A stretch of DNA of 64,000 bases from Arcobacter_B sp049472135 (GCF_049472135.1 NZ_JBMOVV010000005.1:139418-203417), one strand, 5' to 3'; counted from the stretch's first letter, positions 1 to 8,146 are shown. Translations and numbers: made by a program. Notes: generated by a model not told the origin, from the letters alone.

Positions 1-171
1 AAAAATAGGTTCTCTTTTTATTGTCTAGCAAAAAAGGAAACTGCAAAAAACAGTTAAGTCTCTCAAGTTTTTACCCAAACATTCACTAAACAAAAATCTA
101 TGTTAAACTTATTTAAATTTTTTTATTACTAAAAGATTTAACTTATAGTTGGAGCTCAGACTCATTTACGA

Positions 172-396
172 ATGATTCCTCCCATCTTAACCAAAAGAGC
201 GTTTAAAATTTTGATTTACTTTGATTCAGAAATTTTAAGACTAATTAAAATCAAAGAAGTTTGACAAGCTTTGAATTGTAAGAGTATTGAATATATTTTA
301 TTAGTTTTTACTTCTGACAAGTACACTCAAAATGTTAGTAACTTAGATGCAAAAGTTATAAATAAAATGCAGATTGACTTAACAAATTTTGCCTAG
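172..396 (+). pseudogene. decayed ORF with one in-frame TGA
   Basis: One reading frame stays open from an ATG to a TAG except for a single TGA about 30 codons in, where TGG (Trp) would restore a protein of about 74 residues. I do not recognise the product. It lies just upstream of a tyrosine recombinase gene and no clear ribosome binding site precedes it. It could be a broken hypothetical gene or a chance open frame in AT-rich DNA. The rest of positions 1-443 shows nothing else I can name. Confidence 0.3.
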
Positions 397-443
397 AATA
401 GAGGCTGAAACTATTCAAAAAAATTTTATAAAAAGTAAAAGAA

Positions 444-1361
444 ATGAGAGGAAGTGTATATTATCAAAGTTCACAATTAGTAAAACAAATTTTTAATGAA
501 GGTGCTAAAAAAATTGACAGAGTTAATCCTAATCATATTGATTATCAGATGATTGCTTCATACAAAACGATGGAGAGTTATAGAAATATTTGGAACAACT
601 TTTTTAACTATCTTTTAGAGCATTGGAAGATTAAAGACTTTGAAAGAATAGAAGAACATCACATTTACTCTTATATGCAATATAAAGTAGAATACTATCC
701 ATCAAAACAATATTTAGAAAAAATATCTGCAGCTTTAGGAAAACTGGAAATTGCTTTAACAAAGTTTTCAAAAAACATTTCAAATAAAAACATAGAGTAT
801 GACTTTTCAATAAGACAAAATATATTAGATGAAGCAAGAGATTTAAATCTTGTTGCAAATAATTATCACAATAGAGCTTATACTAATCCTTTATTAGTAA
901 TATCAAATTTAAAAGAAGATTTACACAAAATTGCTGCATCAATTCAATATGAAGGTGGTGCAAGAGTTGAAGCTGTTTCTTTTATAAGAAAAGAGCAATT
1001 ATTAGGTTTTAAAATTGATTCTATTACAAATACTAAAAAAGGAATTATCTTTACAAAAGAAAAAGGTGGTAAAGAAGGTGAGGTTTTAATTAGTATTGAA
1101 ACTTATAATAAACTACTTGAATATTTTAATACAAAAAAGATATTTAAAATTCATAGACAAAAGTATTATGAAGATATAAAACAGGCTTGTTTACTATCAA
1201 ATGAAGTTCCAGAGGGTTCACATGCTTTTAGATGGTGTTTTGCTAAAAGAAGAATGTTTGAGTATGGGAAGGCTGATTATTCATATGAAGACTCACTTCA
1301 AGAAGTGAGTCATGAGATGAAGCATAATAGAGCTAGTATTACTCAACACTATTTGGTTTAG
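444..1361 (+). CDS. tyrosine recombinase / integrase-like protein
   Basis: This 305-residue protein has the C-terminal signature of tyrosine recombinases. An Arg follows a Gly-Gly pair (GGARVEA, near residue 175), an H-x-x-R box reads HAFRW, and the last helix ends with His294 followed nine residues later by the putative nucleophile Tyr303, the same spacing as in XerD (LGH to Y). The N-terminal 120 residues are helical and could be the core-binding domain. It lacks the Arm-type DUF4102 domain of the integrase at 27.5-28.7 kb, and I do not see the extra helix region that marks integron integrases. It stands alone on its strand. Role inferred: site-specific DNA integration or excision for a mobile element. 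Family call fairly firm, partner site unknown. Confidence 0.7.
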   Translation: MRGSVYYQSSQLVKQIFNEGAKKIDRVNPNHIDYQMIASYKTMESYRNIWNNFFNYLLEHWKIKDFERIEEHHIYSYMQYKVEYYPSKQYLEKISAALGKLEIALTKFSKNISNKNIEYDFSIRQNILDEARDLNLVANNYHNRAYTNPLLVISNLKEDLHKIAASIQYEGGARVEAVSFIRKEQLLGFKIDSITNTKKGIIFTKEKGGKEGEVLISIETYNKLLEYFNTKKIFKIHRQKYYEDIKQACLLSNEVPEGSHAFRWCFAKRRMFEYGKADYSYEDSLQEVSHEMKHNRASITQHYLV

Positions 1362-1443
1362 TTTTATAAACGATACAAATATTTTTATACATTTATAGTT
1401 ATTTAATAATCCTAGATATTTAATAAAAAAATATTTAAAACTC

Positions 1444-1497
1444 TTGACAAATATCTAATTTAGTGTACTATATATAAATAAAAAACCTAAATTAGAT
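1444..1497 (+). promoter_or_regulatory. promoter with paired CTAA-N-TTAG palindromes
   Basis: A perfect -35 (TTGACA, 1444-1449) is followed after 16 bp by a -10-like TACTAT (1466-1471). The palindrome CTAA-N-TTAG occurs twice, at 1455-1463 in the -35/-10 spacer and at 1487-1495 just upstream of the ribosome binding site. The copies lie 32 bp apart, close to three helical turns. Together with flanking bases they also form a 12-bp inverted repeat (1452-1463 and 1487-1498). This is the layout expected for a dimeric repressor binding two operators; the regulator is unknown. Confidence 0.5.
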
Positions 1498-1508
1498 AAA
1501 GGATTGTC

Positions 1509-1925
1509 ATGTTAGTTTTAAAAGTAGTTTTAGTTTTAGCAGTTGGTGCATTAATAGTATACCTTTTAAATAAGATCAATATTCTTACTGCAAAAAAATA
1601 TAAATGTGAATTTTTTTCAATAGAATATTTCTCTATATTTTTATGTATTTTTGCATTAGCATTTTGGGGTTATGATTGGTATTTTGATGCATTAAAAGCA
1701 AAGGGTGATACATTAAATGGAATATTAATTATGGCATTTACTTCAATAATATATTTATTAGTATTAATATCAAACATTAGAAAGTCTAGTTTTTTCTTTG
1801 GTTTATTAATTACAATACTTCAAACTATAGTATTTTTACCATTAAGTGCAGCAGTACTTATTGTAGCTATTATAACTCTTTTATTTTTATCACAAACAAG
1901 ACCTGTTTATGTTTTAAACAAATAG
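1509..1925 (+). CDS. small integral membrane protein, unknown function
   Basis: A 138-residue hydrophobic protein with about four predicted membrane segments (roughly residues 2-20, 38-55, 73-92 and 98-128) and a short polar tail. The start is set by AAAGGA five bases upstream of ATG. A strong consensus promoter with a two-site palindromic operator lies directly upstream, so expression is probably tightly controlled. I do not recognise the family. It converges on a two-gene minus-strand unit across a shared hairpin terminator. Confidence 0.6.
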   Translation: MLVLKVVLVLAVGALIVYLLNKINILTAKKYKCEFFSIEYFSIFLCIFALAFWGYDWYFDALKAKGDTLNGILIMAFTSIIYLLVLISNIRKSSFFFGLLITILQTIVFLPLSAAVLIVAIITLLFLSQTRPVYVLNK

Positions 1926-1953
1926 TTCAATTTATTAGATTGAACTATTTTTA
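1921..1953. terminator. bidirectional hairpin terminator
   Basis: An 11-bp perfect stem (1921-1931 with 1939-1949) has a 7-base loop. T-rich sequence follows on the plus side and the minus-strand reading is also followed by T residues. It overlaps the stop codon of the plus-strand gene and sits before the stop of the convergent minus-strand gene, so it can serve both. Confidence 0.7.
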
Positions 1954-2168
1954 TCAGATTTTATATCACTAGCTTTAATATATATACTAGCTCCCAAGAT
2001 TATAGTAAAAATATTATAGTATAAAAACTCAAGGATTCTATATCCAGGAAGCGAGCCAAAGAATAGTAAATATAGAAATCCTATTATTAAAGATAGTATT
2101 CCTATAATAACTAGAGGCTCTGAGATTTTAAAGAAGAAAGTATTCATAGTTTTATAAAAGTTATACAT
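1935..2168 (-). CDS. small membrane protein, unknown function
   Basis: A 77-residue protein with two hydrophobic stretches (about residues 17-36 and 43-65) and a short charged C-terminus. The ribosome binding site GGAGG lies inside the end of the preceding minus-strand gene, and only two bases separate the two genes, so the pair is probably co-translated. No family recognised. Confidence 0.5.
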   Translation of the reverse strand: MYNFYKTMNTFFFKISEPLVIIGILSLIIGFLYLLFFGSLPGYRILEFLYYNIFTIILGASIYIKASDIKSDKNSSI

Positions 2169-2170
2169 AT

Positions 2171-2458
2171 TTATTCCTCCACTTTTTTACAATGTCTTAG
2201 ATTAAAAATCTCATCATTTTTATTTACAAGAGCTTTTTCATATTCAAATATTTCATATCCATTAGAAATAGAAATTATTCTATCTTTACAAAGAAGTTCT
2301 TGTTTATTTTTAAAAGCTTCTAGATTTTTAATAGTATTATCATCACTATTACGCATATAAAAGTATACTATTGCTGCAAGACTTGAGATAACTACAATTC
2401 TTCTAATAATTTGAAAAAACAGTTTTTTTTCTTTTAAATATTCTTGATCTTTTTTCAT
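2171..2458 (-). CDS. single-pass membrane protein, unknown function
   Basis: A 95-residue protein with a basic N-terminus, one predicted membrane helix (about residues 20-37) and a charged C-terminal part with two Cys residues. It is the first gene of a two-gene unit with the 77-residue membrane protein. It diverges from an HTH regulator gene, from which it is separated by a repeat-rich intergenic region likely to hold operators for both directions. No family recognised. Confidence 0.5.
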   Translation of the reverse strand: MKKDQEYLKEKKLFFQIIRRIVVISSLAAIVYFYMRNSDDNTIKNLEAFKNKQELLCKDRIISISNGYEIFEYEKALVNKNDEIFNLRHCKKVEE

Positions 2459-2505
2459 TTACTCTCTTTAACAATTTATATAAATGTTTAAAAAGTATAA
2501 CCTAC

Positions 2506-2600
2506 ATTAGTATATCTGTCAATACTAATATTTACTAATTTAGCTATAAAAATTTACACTTATGACTAGTATGGTATATATATGTTATACTTTTACTAGT
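2506..2600. promoter_or_regulatory. divergent control region with repeated half-sites
   Basis: Between the divergent genes are an 8-bp perfect inverted repeat (ATTAGTAT 2506-2513 with ATACTAAT 2522-2529) and further related half-sites at 2532-2539 (TTACTAAT), 2565-2572 (ACTAGTAT) and 2593-2600 (TTACTAGT). The last abuts the AAGGA ribosome binding site of the HTH gene. The pattern suggests an operator cluster bound by the adjacent HTH protein; this is inference. Confidence 0.4.
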
Positions 2601-2611
2601 AAGGATACAAA

Positions 2612-2857
2612 TTGACAAAAGAACAGTTTAATAAAAGATTGAAAGAGTTAGATTTAACTCAAAAAGATTTTTCAAAGATTAGTGGTATACCATATTCTAC
2701 AATTAACAATTGGGGATATACATCAAAAGACAAAACAATAGCTGTACCATTATGGGTTAAGTCATTTTTAGAGTATTATGAAAAGTCTTTGAAGTATGAT
2801 TATTTAACAAAAGAAGTATTTAATATAATGAATGATTTAGAGAAGAAAAAAGATTAG
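2612..2857 (+). CDS. HTH (Cro/CI-like) DNA-binding protein
   Basis: An 81-residue protein whose first 50 residues fit a Cro/CI-type helix-turn-helix (LTQKDFSKISGIPYSTINNW), followed by a helical tail. The start is TTG, chosen because AAGGA lies six bases upstream and no in-frame ATG precedes it. The short length is typical of phage or plasmid Cro-like repressors, or of an antitoxin without its toxin. It probably regulates itself and the divergent membrane-protein pair. No toxin gene is adjacent. Confidence 0.6.
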   Translation: MTKEQFNKRLKELDLTQKDFSKISGIPYSTINNWGYTSKDKTIAVPLWVKSFLEYYEKSLKYDYLTKEVFNIMNDLEKKKD

Positions 2858-2918
2858 TAGAATGACTCCAAAAAAGTAGCCACAAATTAATTCAATTAAT
2901 TAATATTACGATAATGAA

Positions 2919-3143
2919 TCAGGCTTTAACTATTTCACGGTAAGCGATATTATTTGAAAATAAATTATATGAATCTTTAAAGTCATGACTTAAAAAATGA
3001 TTTTTTTGTTCAAAAAATTCTAAGGGTTTTAGAGAATCTATAAATTCAATTTCTTGAACACTTTTTGGAACAAATTATATCTCTAAACGAAGGTTATCAA
3101 GCCAATAAATGAGATTTTCTAGTTTTGTTCCAAAATTTAGAGG
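2919..3143 (-). pseudogene. decayed protein-coding remnant
   Basis: On the minus strand a frame stays open for about 75 codons except for one in-frame TAA near codon 22. The translation reads like real protein (for example NFGTKLENLIYWLDNLRLEI, then FVPKSVQEIEF). Upstream there is another stop, so the start is missing. I do not recognise it. The surrounding 2858-3253 stretch has no other gene, and its repetitive text suggests mobile-element debris. Confidence 0.35.
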
Positions 3144-3253
3144 TTAAGGAGAAGAGACTGTTCAGAATTTTGTGTTCTCATATGTATTAATCAACTATAT
3201 ATCATTTTTATTAAGATAAAATATTTTTTATTATTTCTATAAAGGTTAAAATA

Positions 3254-4975
3254 ATGACAAATGTTGATTTTCTAAAAGATAGATTAGATAAATTACTTAA
3301 TGGAGATGATTCGTTAGTAATAACTCTTGATGGTGAATGGGGTGTAGGTAAAACCACTTTTTGGAAAAAATTTGTAAAAGATAATTTAGAAAATAAAAAG
3401 GTTTCATATACTTCATTATTTGGAAAGGATACTATACAAGATATTAGAACAGATATCATTTTGCAAATATCAAAAAAAGATGAATACCTCAATAAATCTA
3501 AAAAATTTTTCTCAAACATCAAGCATAGTATTGGATTGAAAGATGATGACATTAATTTTGGTTTAACAGGTTCAATGATTTCATCTTTTTTAACTTTATT
3601 TTCCAAAGATGATTTTGAAAATGTAATTGTATGTATTGATGATTTTGAAAGATTATCAAAACATTTAGATGAAAAAGATATTTTGGGTCTCATTTCAGAA
3701 TTAAAAGAACAAAAAGAATGTAAAGTTGTAATGATACTAAATCAAGATAAAGTAGATAATGAAACTTTATCAAAATACAAAGATAAAATAATTGATTATG
3801 AGCTAAACTATTTACCAACACCTGAAGAAAGCTACGAGTTAGTAAAACACAAATTAAAATCCTTTAAAATCTACCCTTCTAGTTATTTTATTCAACATAA
3901 TATTACTAATATAAGAGTTATGAAAAGAGTAATAAATTCCTTAAATGATTTTTCTTTTGTAGAACAACTTGTTAAAGGTTATATGAGTTTAGAAAAAGAA
4001 ATAGCTGAAAATATTATTGAAATATCTACGATAAATGCGATTGAACACTTTAAAGATTTTGATAAATTAAAGTCTTATTCATTTGAAAAAATGAGTTCAA
4101 AATATTCTTCGCATAATACTGAATTTGAGGAAAATGAACAGTATGAAAGAGTATTAAATTATATCACCACTGCAAATACTAGCTATTTCGATATTAGTAA
4201 GATAACAGAATATATAATTAATTATATACACACTTCTATTATAAATCAGGAACCTTTACTCAATATTATTAATGAGCAAAAAAGTATCAAAAATAGAGAA
4301 ATGATTTATAATGAAATAAATGAACTCCGTGATAATTTTCATTTTAATATGAAGTATAAAAATGCAGACTTTGTTAAAAACCTATACACAATCTTTGAAA
4401 AGAATAACGAAAATATTGTTAGTATTTTAAACACTATTAATTTTATATTTTATATAAATCTACTAAAAGAGCTAGATGAAATCAACTCAGACAAATATCA
4501 TAACTTTGGAATTAAAGTTTTAAAAAAACAATTAGTAAAGATACTTTCAAAAAAAGAGAATCTATATGGTTTTGATAAAGATAACTTTACAAGTATCCTA
4601 GAGTTTGACGAAAGTTTAGAAATCTATCTAAAAGAAAAAGAGCAGGAAGAAGAAAAACAAAAATTAAATAACCTAAAAGAAATTATACAATTGATGAAAC
4701 AACCTCTTCAAAATAATTCTTGGGGTGATGAACCTACATTATTAGCATCATTGGAAGAGAAAAGCATAAGACAATATATTTTAGATAGTCCAGAATTTGT
4801 AGAGGTTTTATTTGATTTCATTAGAAAATACCAAAAAACTGAATCTTTTGTACCTTATACAAATAAGGTGATTAAAGTATTTGAAGAAATGAAAAAAGAC
4901 GAAGATATAGACATTAAAACCAAAATTAATAAGATGCTAACATTTTTTAAATACGGTTCATTCAGTAGTAAATAA
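3254..4975 (+). CDS. KAP-type P-loop NTPase
   Basis: A 573-residue protein with a Walker A motif GEWGVGKTTFW (residues 27-37) and a Walker B motif VIVCIDDFERL with Asp129-Asp130. The GEWGxGKT form and the following helical region resemble the KAP family of P-loop NTPases, some of which are linked to phage exclusion. Residues 250-573 are charged and helical, with a coiled-coil-like segment near 460-490, and I see no nuclease motif. No membrane segment is evident, although many KAP proteins have one inserted. It stands alone and is very AT-rich like the region. A single-gene defence role is possible but inferred only from family and context. Confidence 0.6.
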   Translation: MTNVDFLKDRLDKLLNGDDSLVITLDGEWGVGKTTFWKKFVKDNLENKKVSYTSLFGKDTIQDIRTDIILQISKKDEYLNKSKKFFSNIKHSIGLKDDDINFGLTGSMISSFLTLFSKDDFENVIVCIDDFERLSKHLDEKDILGLISELKEQKECKVVMILNQDKVDNETLSKYKDKIIDYELNYLPTPEESYELVKHKLKSFKIYPSSYFIQHNITNIRVMKRVINSLNDFSFVEQLVKGYMSLEKEIAENIIEISTINAIEHFKDFDKLKSYSFEKMSSKYSSHNTEFEENEQYERVLNYITTANTSYFDISKITEYIINYIHTSIINQEPLLNIINEQKSIKNREMIYNEINELRDNFHFNMKYKNADFVKNLYTIFEKNNENIVSILNTINFIFYINLLKELDEINSDKYHNFGIKVLKKQLVKILSKKENLYGFDKDNFTSILEFDESLEIYLKEKEQEEEKQKLNNLKEIIQLMKQPLQNNSWGDEPTLLASLEEKSIRQYILDSPEFVEVLFDFIRKYQKTESFVPYTNKVIKVFEEMKKDEDIDIKTKINKMLTFFKYGSFSSK

Positions 4976-5066
4976 TATACAAAAACAAAATTCAAATTTC
5001 AAAGAAAGATTTAATTTTAAAAGAGTTTATATTAATTAAAATACTTGTTTTATAATATTAGCAATT

Positions 5067-5091
5067 GGCAGATAGTAAGTAGATATCTGCC
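5067..5091. terminator. hairpin, possible terminator
   Basis: An 8-bp perfect stem (5067-5074 with 5084-5091) with a 9-base loop is followed by an AT-rich but interrupted T tract. It lies about 90 bases after the KAP-type NTPase gene and could end its transcript. It is weak as an intrinsic terminator. Confidence 0.35.
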
Positions 5092-5249
5092 ATATTTATT
5101 TTATGTTCTTCAACCACCTATTTATACACAATTCAACAATAATTAAAATATTTTTTTATAAAAAGAGTTGCAAAAAAGGTACCATTTTGTTGTAAAAAAA
5201 GTTGTAATTTTCTTCGAGAAATTTCGATTCTATGGGATTTTATTGATGC

Positions 5250-5299
5250 TGGCAGACAGGAAGGGATTCGAACCCTCAGAAGCGTGAACCTCGCCGGTT
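5250..5299 (-). other. 3' fragment of a tRNA-Ser gene (attachment-site remnant)
   Basis: Read on the minus strand, this matches the 3' half of a serine tRNA. It starts at the 3' side of the anticodon stem (AACCGGCGAGG), has a long variable arm, a T-arm with GGTTCGAATCC, and an acceptor strand ending CTGTCTGCCA. Homology stops in the anticodon loop; the 5' half is missing, so no functional tRNA can form. Such fragments are left at the distal end of elements that integrate into tRNA genes. The intact tRNA-Ser is not in this window. The remainder of 4976-5501 holds a hairpin and one small ORF. Confidence 0.65.
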
Positions 5300-5385
5300 T
5301 TTAAAATCATTTTGAAAACGTTTACTCTTATATAAAGCCGTTTGAAACAGTCTTTTTTAGATTTTATGCTTGACTAAAAATATGA

Positions 5386-5499
5386 CTATTTTTGACTTCT
5401 CAAAAGCTTAAAAGGATAGAAAACTATCCTTTTAGACGGTGTCATATTTACTAAAGGTTTTCTTCCATTTTTAAATAGATTTCCTTGGAAATAGCTCAT
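5386..5499 (-). CDS. small ORF with strong ribosome binding site
   Basis: A 37-residue ORF (MSYFQGNLFK...) starts two bases after the stop of the preceding gene, with AAAGGAG positioned seven bases upstream. A hairpin at 5409-5434 (11-bp stem, 4-base loop) lies within it and may limit translation or end transcription. The peptide is basic and not recognised; it may be the start of a truncated gene. Coding status uncertain. Confidence 0.3.
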   Translation of the reverse strand: MSYFQGNLFKNGRKPLVNMTPSKRIVFYPFKLLRSQK

Positions 5500-5501
5500 T
5501 A

Positions 5502-6278
5502 TTAATCTCCTTTGTTGCCCTCTATTTTATATAAGCTTGAATCAATTATATTAATTTCTTCATAAGGGGTAATACCAAATATATGACGATAAAGTTTTTC
5601 ATCTAAATGTTGACTTGCAAATCTCAAATACTCATTTATCTCGTTATTTAACTCACTGGCTCTCCTAAAATTAGTTTCACCAGATTTTAAACTAGCCCCA
5701 TCTATTTCATCAATTGTTTCCAGTAGTTTTAGTCTTCTATATTCTAATTCTTGTATATCTGCATTGTTATAAGAGTAGCCCATATACTTATATGCATATC
5801 TAGCTCTACTTAATAAAAGTGATATTTGTACTGTATAAGATCTACCTAAAATACATTTATTTTTGATTACATTCCAATCATCTAGATTTCTACCAAATGT
5901 ACCATAAAGTAAACTAGTTAATTTATAACCTTTTGCATGTTGCACTATTCTACTTGGATGTGAATTTCTTCCATTATATAAAACTTGATTGGTTACTTGA
6001 TGACAAACTCCATCTCTAGCATATCGATATATTGAACCTTTACCATTTTTTGTGTTTGATGTGACAAGACAATTTGCAAGAGTCCAAAGATTTGAAGATT
6101 GTCCTATTAAAGTACCTTGTGAATAAAAGTCTCCGTGACAAAACCAAAAATGTTCATTTCTATTTATTACATTTGCTATCGTTTTTATTTTAGTTTTTGT
6201 GATATCATAAGATGTCACAAATGTATGGTCAACCGGTGCACCCTGTACAAATGCAGGTTTTGTGAATACGTATAACAT
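5502..6278 (-). CDS. conserved-looking hypothetical protein with Cys/His motifs
   Basis: A 258-residue soluble protein, preceded by a strong GAGGGGAG ribosome binding site. The N-terminal half has DHTFVTSYDI, FWFCHGDFYSQG and DGVCHQVTNQVLY, a spread of Cys and His residues that could form a thiol-hydrolase-like active site. The C-terminal half (about 130-240) is helical. I do not recognise the family and no catalytic claim can be made. It is flanked by the tRNA-Ser fragment on one side and a 330-bp gap on the other, consistent with mobile-element cargo. Confidence 0.45.
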   Translation of the reverse strand: MLYVFTKPAFVQGAPVDHTFVTSYDITKTKIKTIANVINRNEHFWFCHGDFYSQGTLIGQSSNLWTLANCLVTSNTKNGKGSIYRYARDGVCHQVTNQVLYNGRNSHPSRIVQHAKGYKLTSLLYGTFGRNLDDWNVIKNKCILGRSYTVQISLLLSRARYAYKYMGYSYNNADIQELEYRRLKLLETIDEIDGASLKSGETNFRRASELNNEINEYLRFASQHLDEKLYRHIFGITPYEEINIIDSSLYKIEGNKGD

Positions 6279-6608
6279 TCTCCCCTCTTTTTCTACTTTT
6301 TTAAAATTGATTATACTTTATATCACTTATATTTATATATATAACTGCCAACAGTTAAAATTATAATAAGAGATAACACCATGTATAAACTGATACCATA
6401 GCATAGTACTGTTGATAAAAAAGTTATTCTTTTATGAAAATAGATATTTCTTTACAATCATTCTAACTAAAAAAGGATATTTTATATTTAAGGATAATAG
6501 TATAAAAGTTAGTTTTTTTTTAATACATTATATTTGTAATTAAAAACATTCTTAAAGGTACACTTTTTATGTCTTTTAATAATGTATATAAATATTAATT
6601 AGGATAAA
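6279..6608. other. intergenic, divergent control region
   Basis: This holds the upstream regions of the divergent genes on either side. A TATAAT (minus strand, 6310-6315) lies about 32 bases before the minus-strand start and could be its -10. I see no gene, repeat or RNA here, and no convincing attC before the plus-strand cassette. Confidence 0.3.
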
Positions 6609-6647
6609 ATGTTCCTTCAATATATAGTTATCTTAGAAAGGAATAAT

Positions 6648-6953
6648 ATGATTTATGGAATAGTTTTACTAACGTGGATAGTACTTTTAGCCTGGCTTGC
6701 AGTTGATATTCATAAAAGAAGTCCTTGGACTTTGTTTTTTGGAGCAATAGGGTTTACCTTATATGGAGCTATACCAGCAATTGGCTTAAGTATGGACGGA
6801 GATAGCCTCAACAATATAGCAATGAAATATTTTGGTCAAATGTTAATGATATTTGTGTCTGTGCTTGGTGGAGGATTAATGAGTTTAGCATTAACTGAAT
6901 TAAGGCAAAAAGCAAAAAATAACAAAAATGAGGAGACCAATAATTTACCCTAG
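6648..6953 (+). CDS. small membrane protein, probable integron cassette product
   Basis: About 101 residues with three hydrophobic segments (roughly residues 2-18, 25-42 and 60-82) and a polar tail ending in NNLP. The start at 6648 is preferred because AAAGGA lies six bases upstream; an in-frame ATG at 6609 would add 13 residues. The stop codon lies within an attC-like hairpin (6935-6985), as expected for a cassette gene. The same NNLP-stop-hairpin arrangement recurs at 12.08 kb on the minus strand. Function unknown. Confidence 0.5.
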   Translation: MIYGIVLLTWIVLLAWLAVDIHKRSPWTLFFGAIGFTLYGAIPAIGLSMDGDSLNNIAMKYFGQMLMIFVSVLGGGLMSLALTELRQKAKNNKNEETNNLP

Positions 6954-6985
6954 TGGGAAATTATTGGTCACGACAAACATTATCT
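6935..6985 (+). repeat. attC-like hairpin repeat, plus orientation
   Basis: A 12-bp stem (GACCAATAATTT with AAATTATTGGTC) encloses a CCC-TAGT-GGG tip and is followed by CACGACAAACATTAT. About 40 of 46 bases match a minus-strand copy at 12.05-12.10 kb. In both copies the stop codon of the gene lies in the hairpin loop. Integron recombination sites behave like this, but a strict GTTRRRY box is not present here, so attC is a likely rather than certain identity. Confidence 0.45.
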
Positions 6986-7000
6986 TAAAAAAGGAGTTTT

Positions 7001-8053
7001 ATGCAATTAAAACAAATAAATAAAATTTTTGGAATGTCTTTATCTACTATAGAGCAAAATAATAATAATTCAAGTTTTCAATTAAATTCAGAAATTTATC
7101 AAAATGTACTTTCGAAAGTAGAAAACAAATATGGTAATCAATTTTTAAAATTTGATATATCTCCAGAAAATTACATGAAATATAAAAATGGAAAAACTTC
7201 ATCTATGATTAAAAGTAATACAGGCGGAATTCAAGAACATTCAGGATTTGAAGCTGTAGAAATGGTTAATCTTGTTGATTCAATTTTTATGGAAATTGAT
7301 AGATATTATACTACTCAAATAATATCTGAATTTAACAGTTCTGTAAATCAAATTTTTCGAGCAATTGACGATTTTCAACTTCAAATAAATAATCAATTTT
7401 TAGACTTTAAGAAAGAAGAAAAAATTGAAGAACTAGCTTCTTTTAAAGACTTTTTTGAAGATATAAGTTATGAATTAGGAGAAATATCCATATCTCCGAT
7501 GAGAGCAACAAGTTATATTACTAATCTAATTGATATAAAAAGAAAAAATTATAAAATTTATAACTTTTTTATTGAAAAACTAAATGGATGGATTGATACT
7601 ATTTCTTTGTACTATACTAATAGTGGTGATTATGTAAATAATATAAATTTTCAAGAATTAGAAAAAGATTTTTATTTTGCTAGACAATCTATTTCAACAT
7701 ATATGATTTGTTTAATTTATGAACATATTATTTGTGGAAATATTGATATAAAATCTAAAGATAAAATTATCTTAAAATTGGATACCTTTCTAAAAAAGTT
7801 TAAAGAGGTTGAATCTAAAATAAAGAATGTTCTAATTCAAAGATATAATCAAAATTATAATAATTGGAATTGGTATCATTCCTATAAACAACATGACAAT
7901 AATAATATTAATTGGTTTTTAGAAAATTCAGTTAAAGAAAACTTTGAAACAAATATCGTAAATAATATTTTTAATAAAAGTGCAAATATTCTAGAAAATG
8001 TAATTTTAGAGGAAGAAAAAGATAACAAAATGCAGGAAGAAGAACAAGTCTAA
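7001..8053 (+). CDS. hypothetical protein, probable integron cassette product
   Basis: A 350-residue AT-rich-encoded protein with an AAGGAG ribosome binding site, an N-terminal Asn-rich stretch and mostly helical charged sequence. No motif I recognise and no membrane segment. Its stop codon is inside GTCTAAAC, the outer arm of an attC-like repeat, so it is probably a gene cassette product. The gene points right, opposite to the cassettes beyond 8.9 kb. Confidence 0.5.
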   Translation: MQLKQINKIFGMSLSTIEQNNNNSSFQLNSEIYQNVLSKVENKYGNQFLKFDISPENYMKYKNGKTSSMIKSNTGGIQEHSGFEAVEMVNLVDSIFMEIDRYYTTQIISEFNSSVNQIFRAIDDFQLQINNQFLDFKKEEKIEELASFKDFFEDISYELGEISISPMRATSYITNLIDIKRKNYKIYNFFIEKLNGWIDTISLYYTNSGDYVNNINFQELEKDFYFARQSISTYMICLIYEHIICGNIDIKSKDKIILKLDTFLKKFKEVESKIKNVLIQRYNQNYNNWNWYHSYKQHDNNNINWFLENSVKENFETNIVNNIFNKSANILENVILEEEKDNKMQEEEQV

Positions 8054-8146
8054 ACTGCTATTAATTCGAGCTTTTAAGTGTCGAATAAATAAAATCCAAA
8101 GACCAAACTGTCAAGTCGTTTCGCCACTTGTCCTTCAGTTAGGTCG
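8048..8146 (+). repeat. candidate attC of the upstream cassette
   Basis: The outer arms GTCTAAACTG (8048 onward) and CAGTTAGGTC (8136-8145) pair with one extra A on the 5' arm, the extrahelical base typical of attC L''. The stop codon TAA lies in the 5' arm. The segment between can fold into smaller hairpins (CAAGT...ACTTG). The 3' arm joins directly to the next repeat unit at a G/TT step, the position of integron strand exchange. Confidence 0.45.

Noticed and set aside
444..1361. Integron integrase (IntI) for the cassette array
   Set aside because: It is a tyrosine recombinase, but I see no IntI-specific extra helix, and it lies over 5 kb from the first cassette with no attI between.
2858..3253. 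Insertion sequence ends
   Set aside because: Some text resembles transposase-flank sequence, but no paired terminal inverted repeats or target duplication could be found.
3211..3693. 160-codon minus-strand ORF
   Set aside because: Antisense to the KAP-type NTPase, with a Ser/Phe-rich composition typical of a reverse frame and no ribosome binding site.
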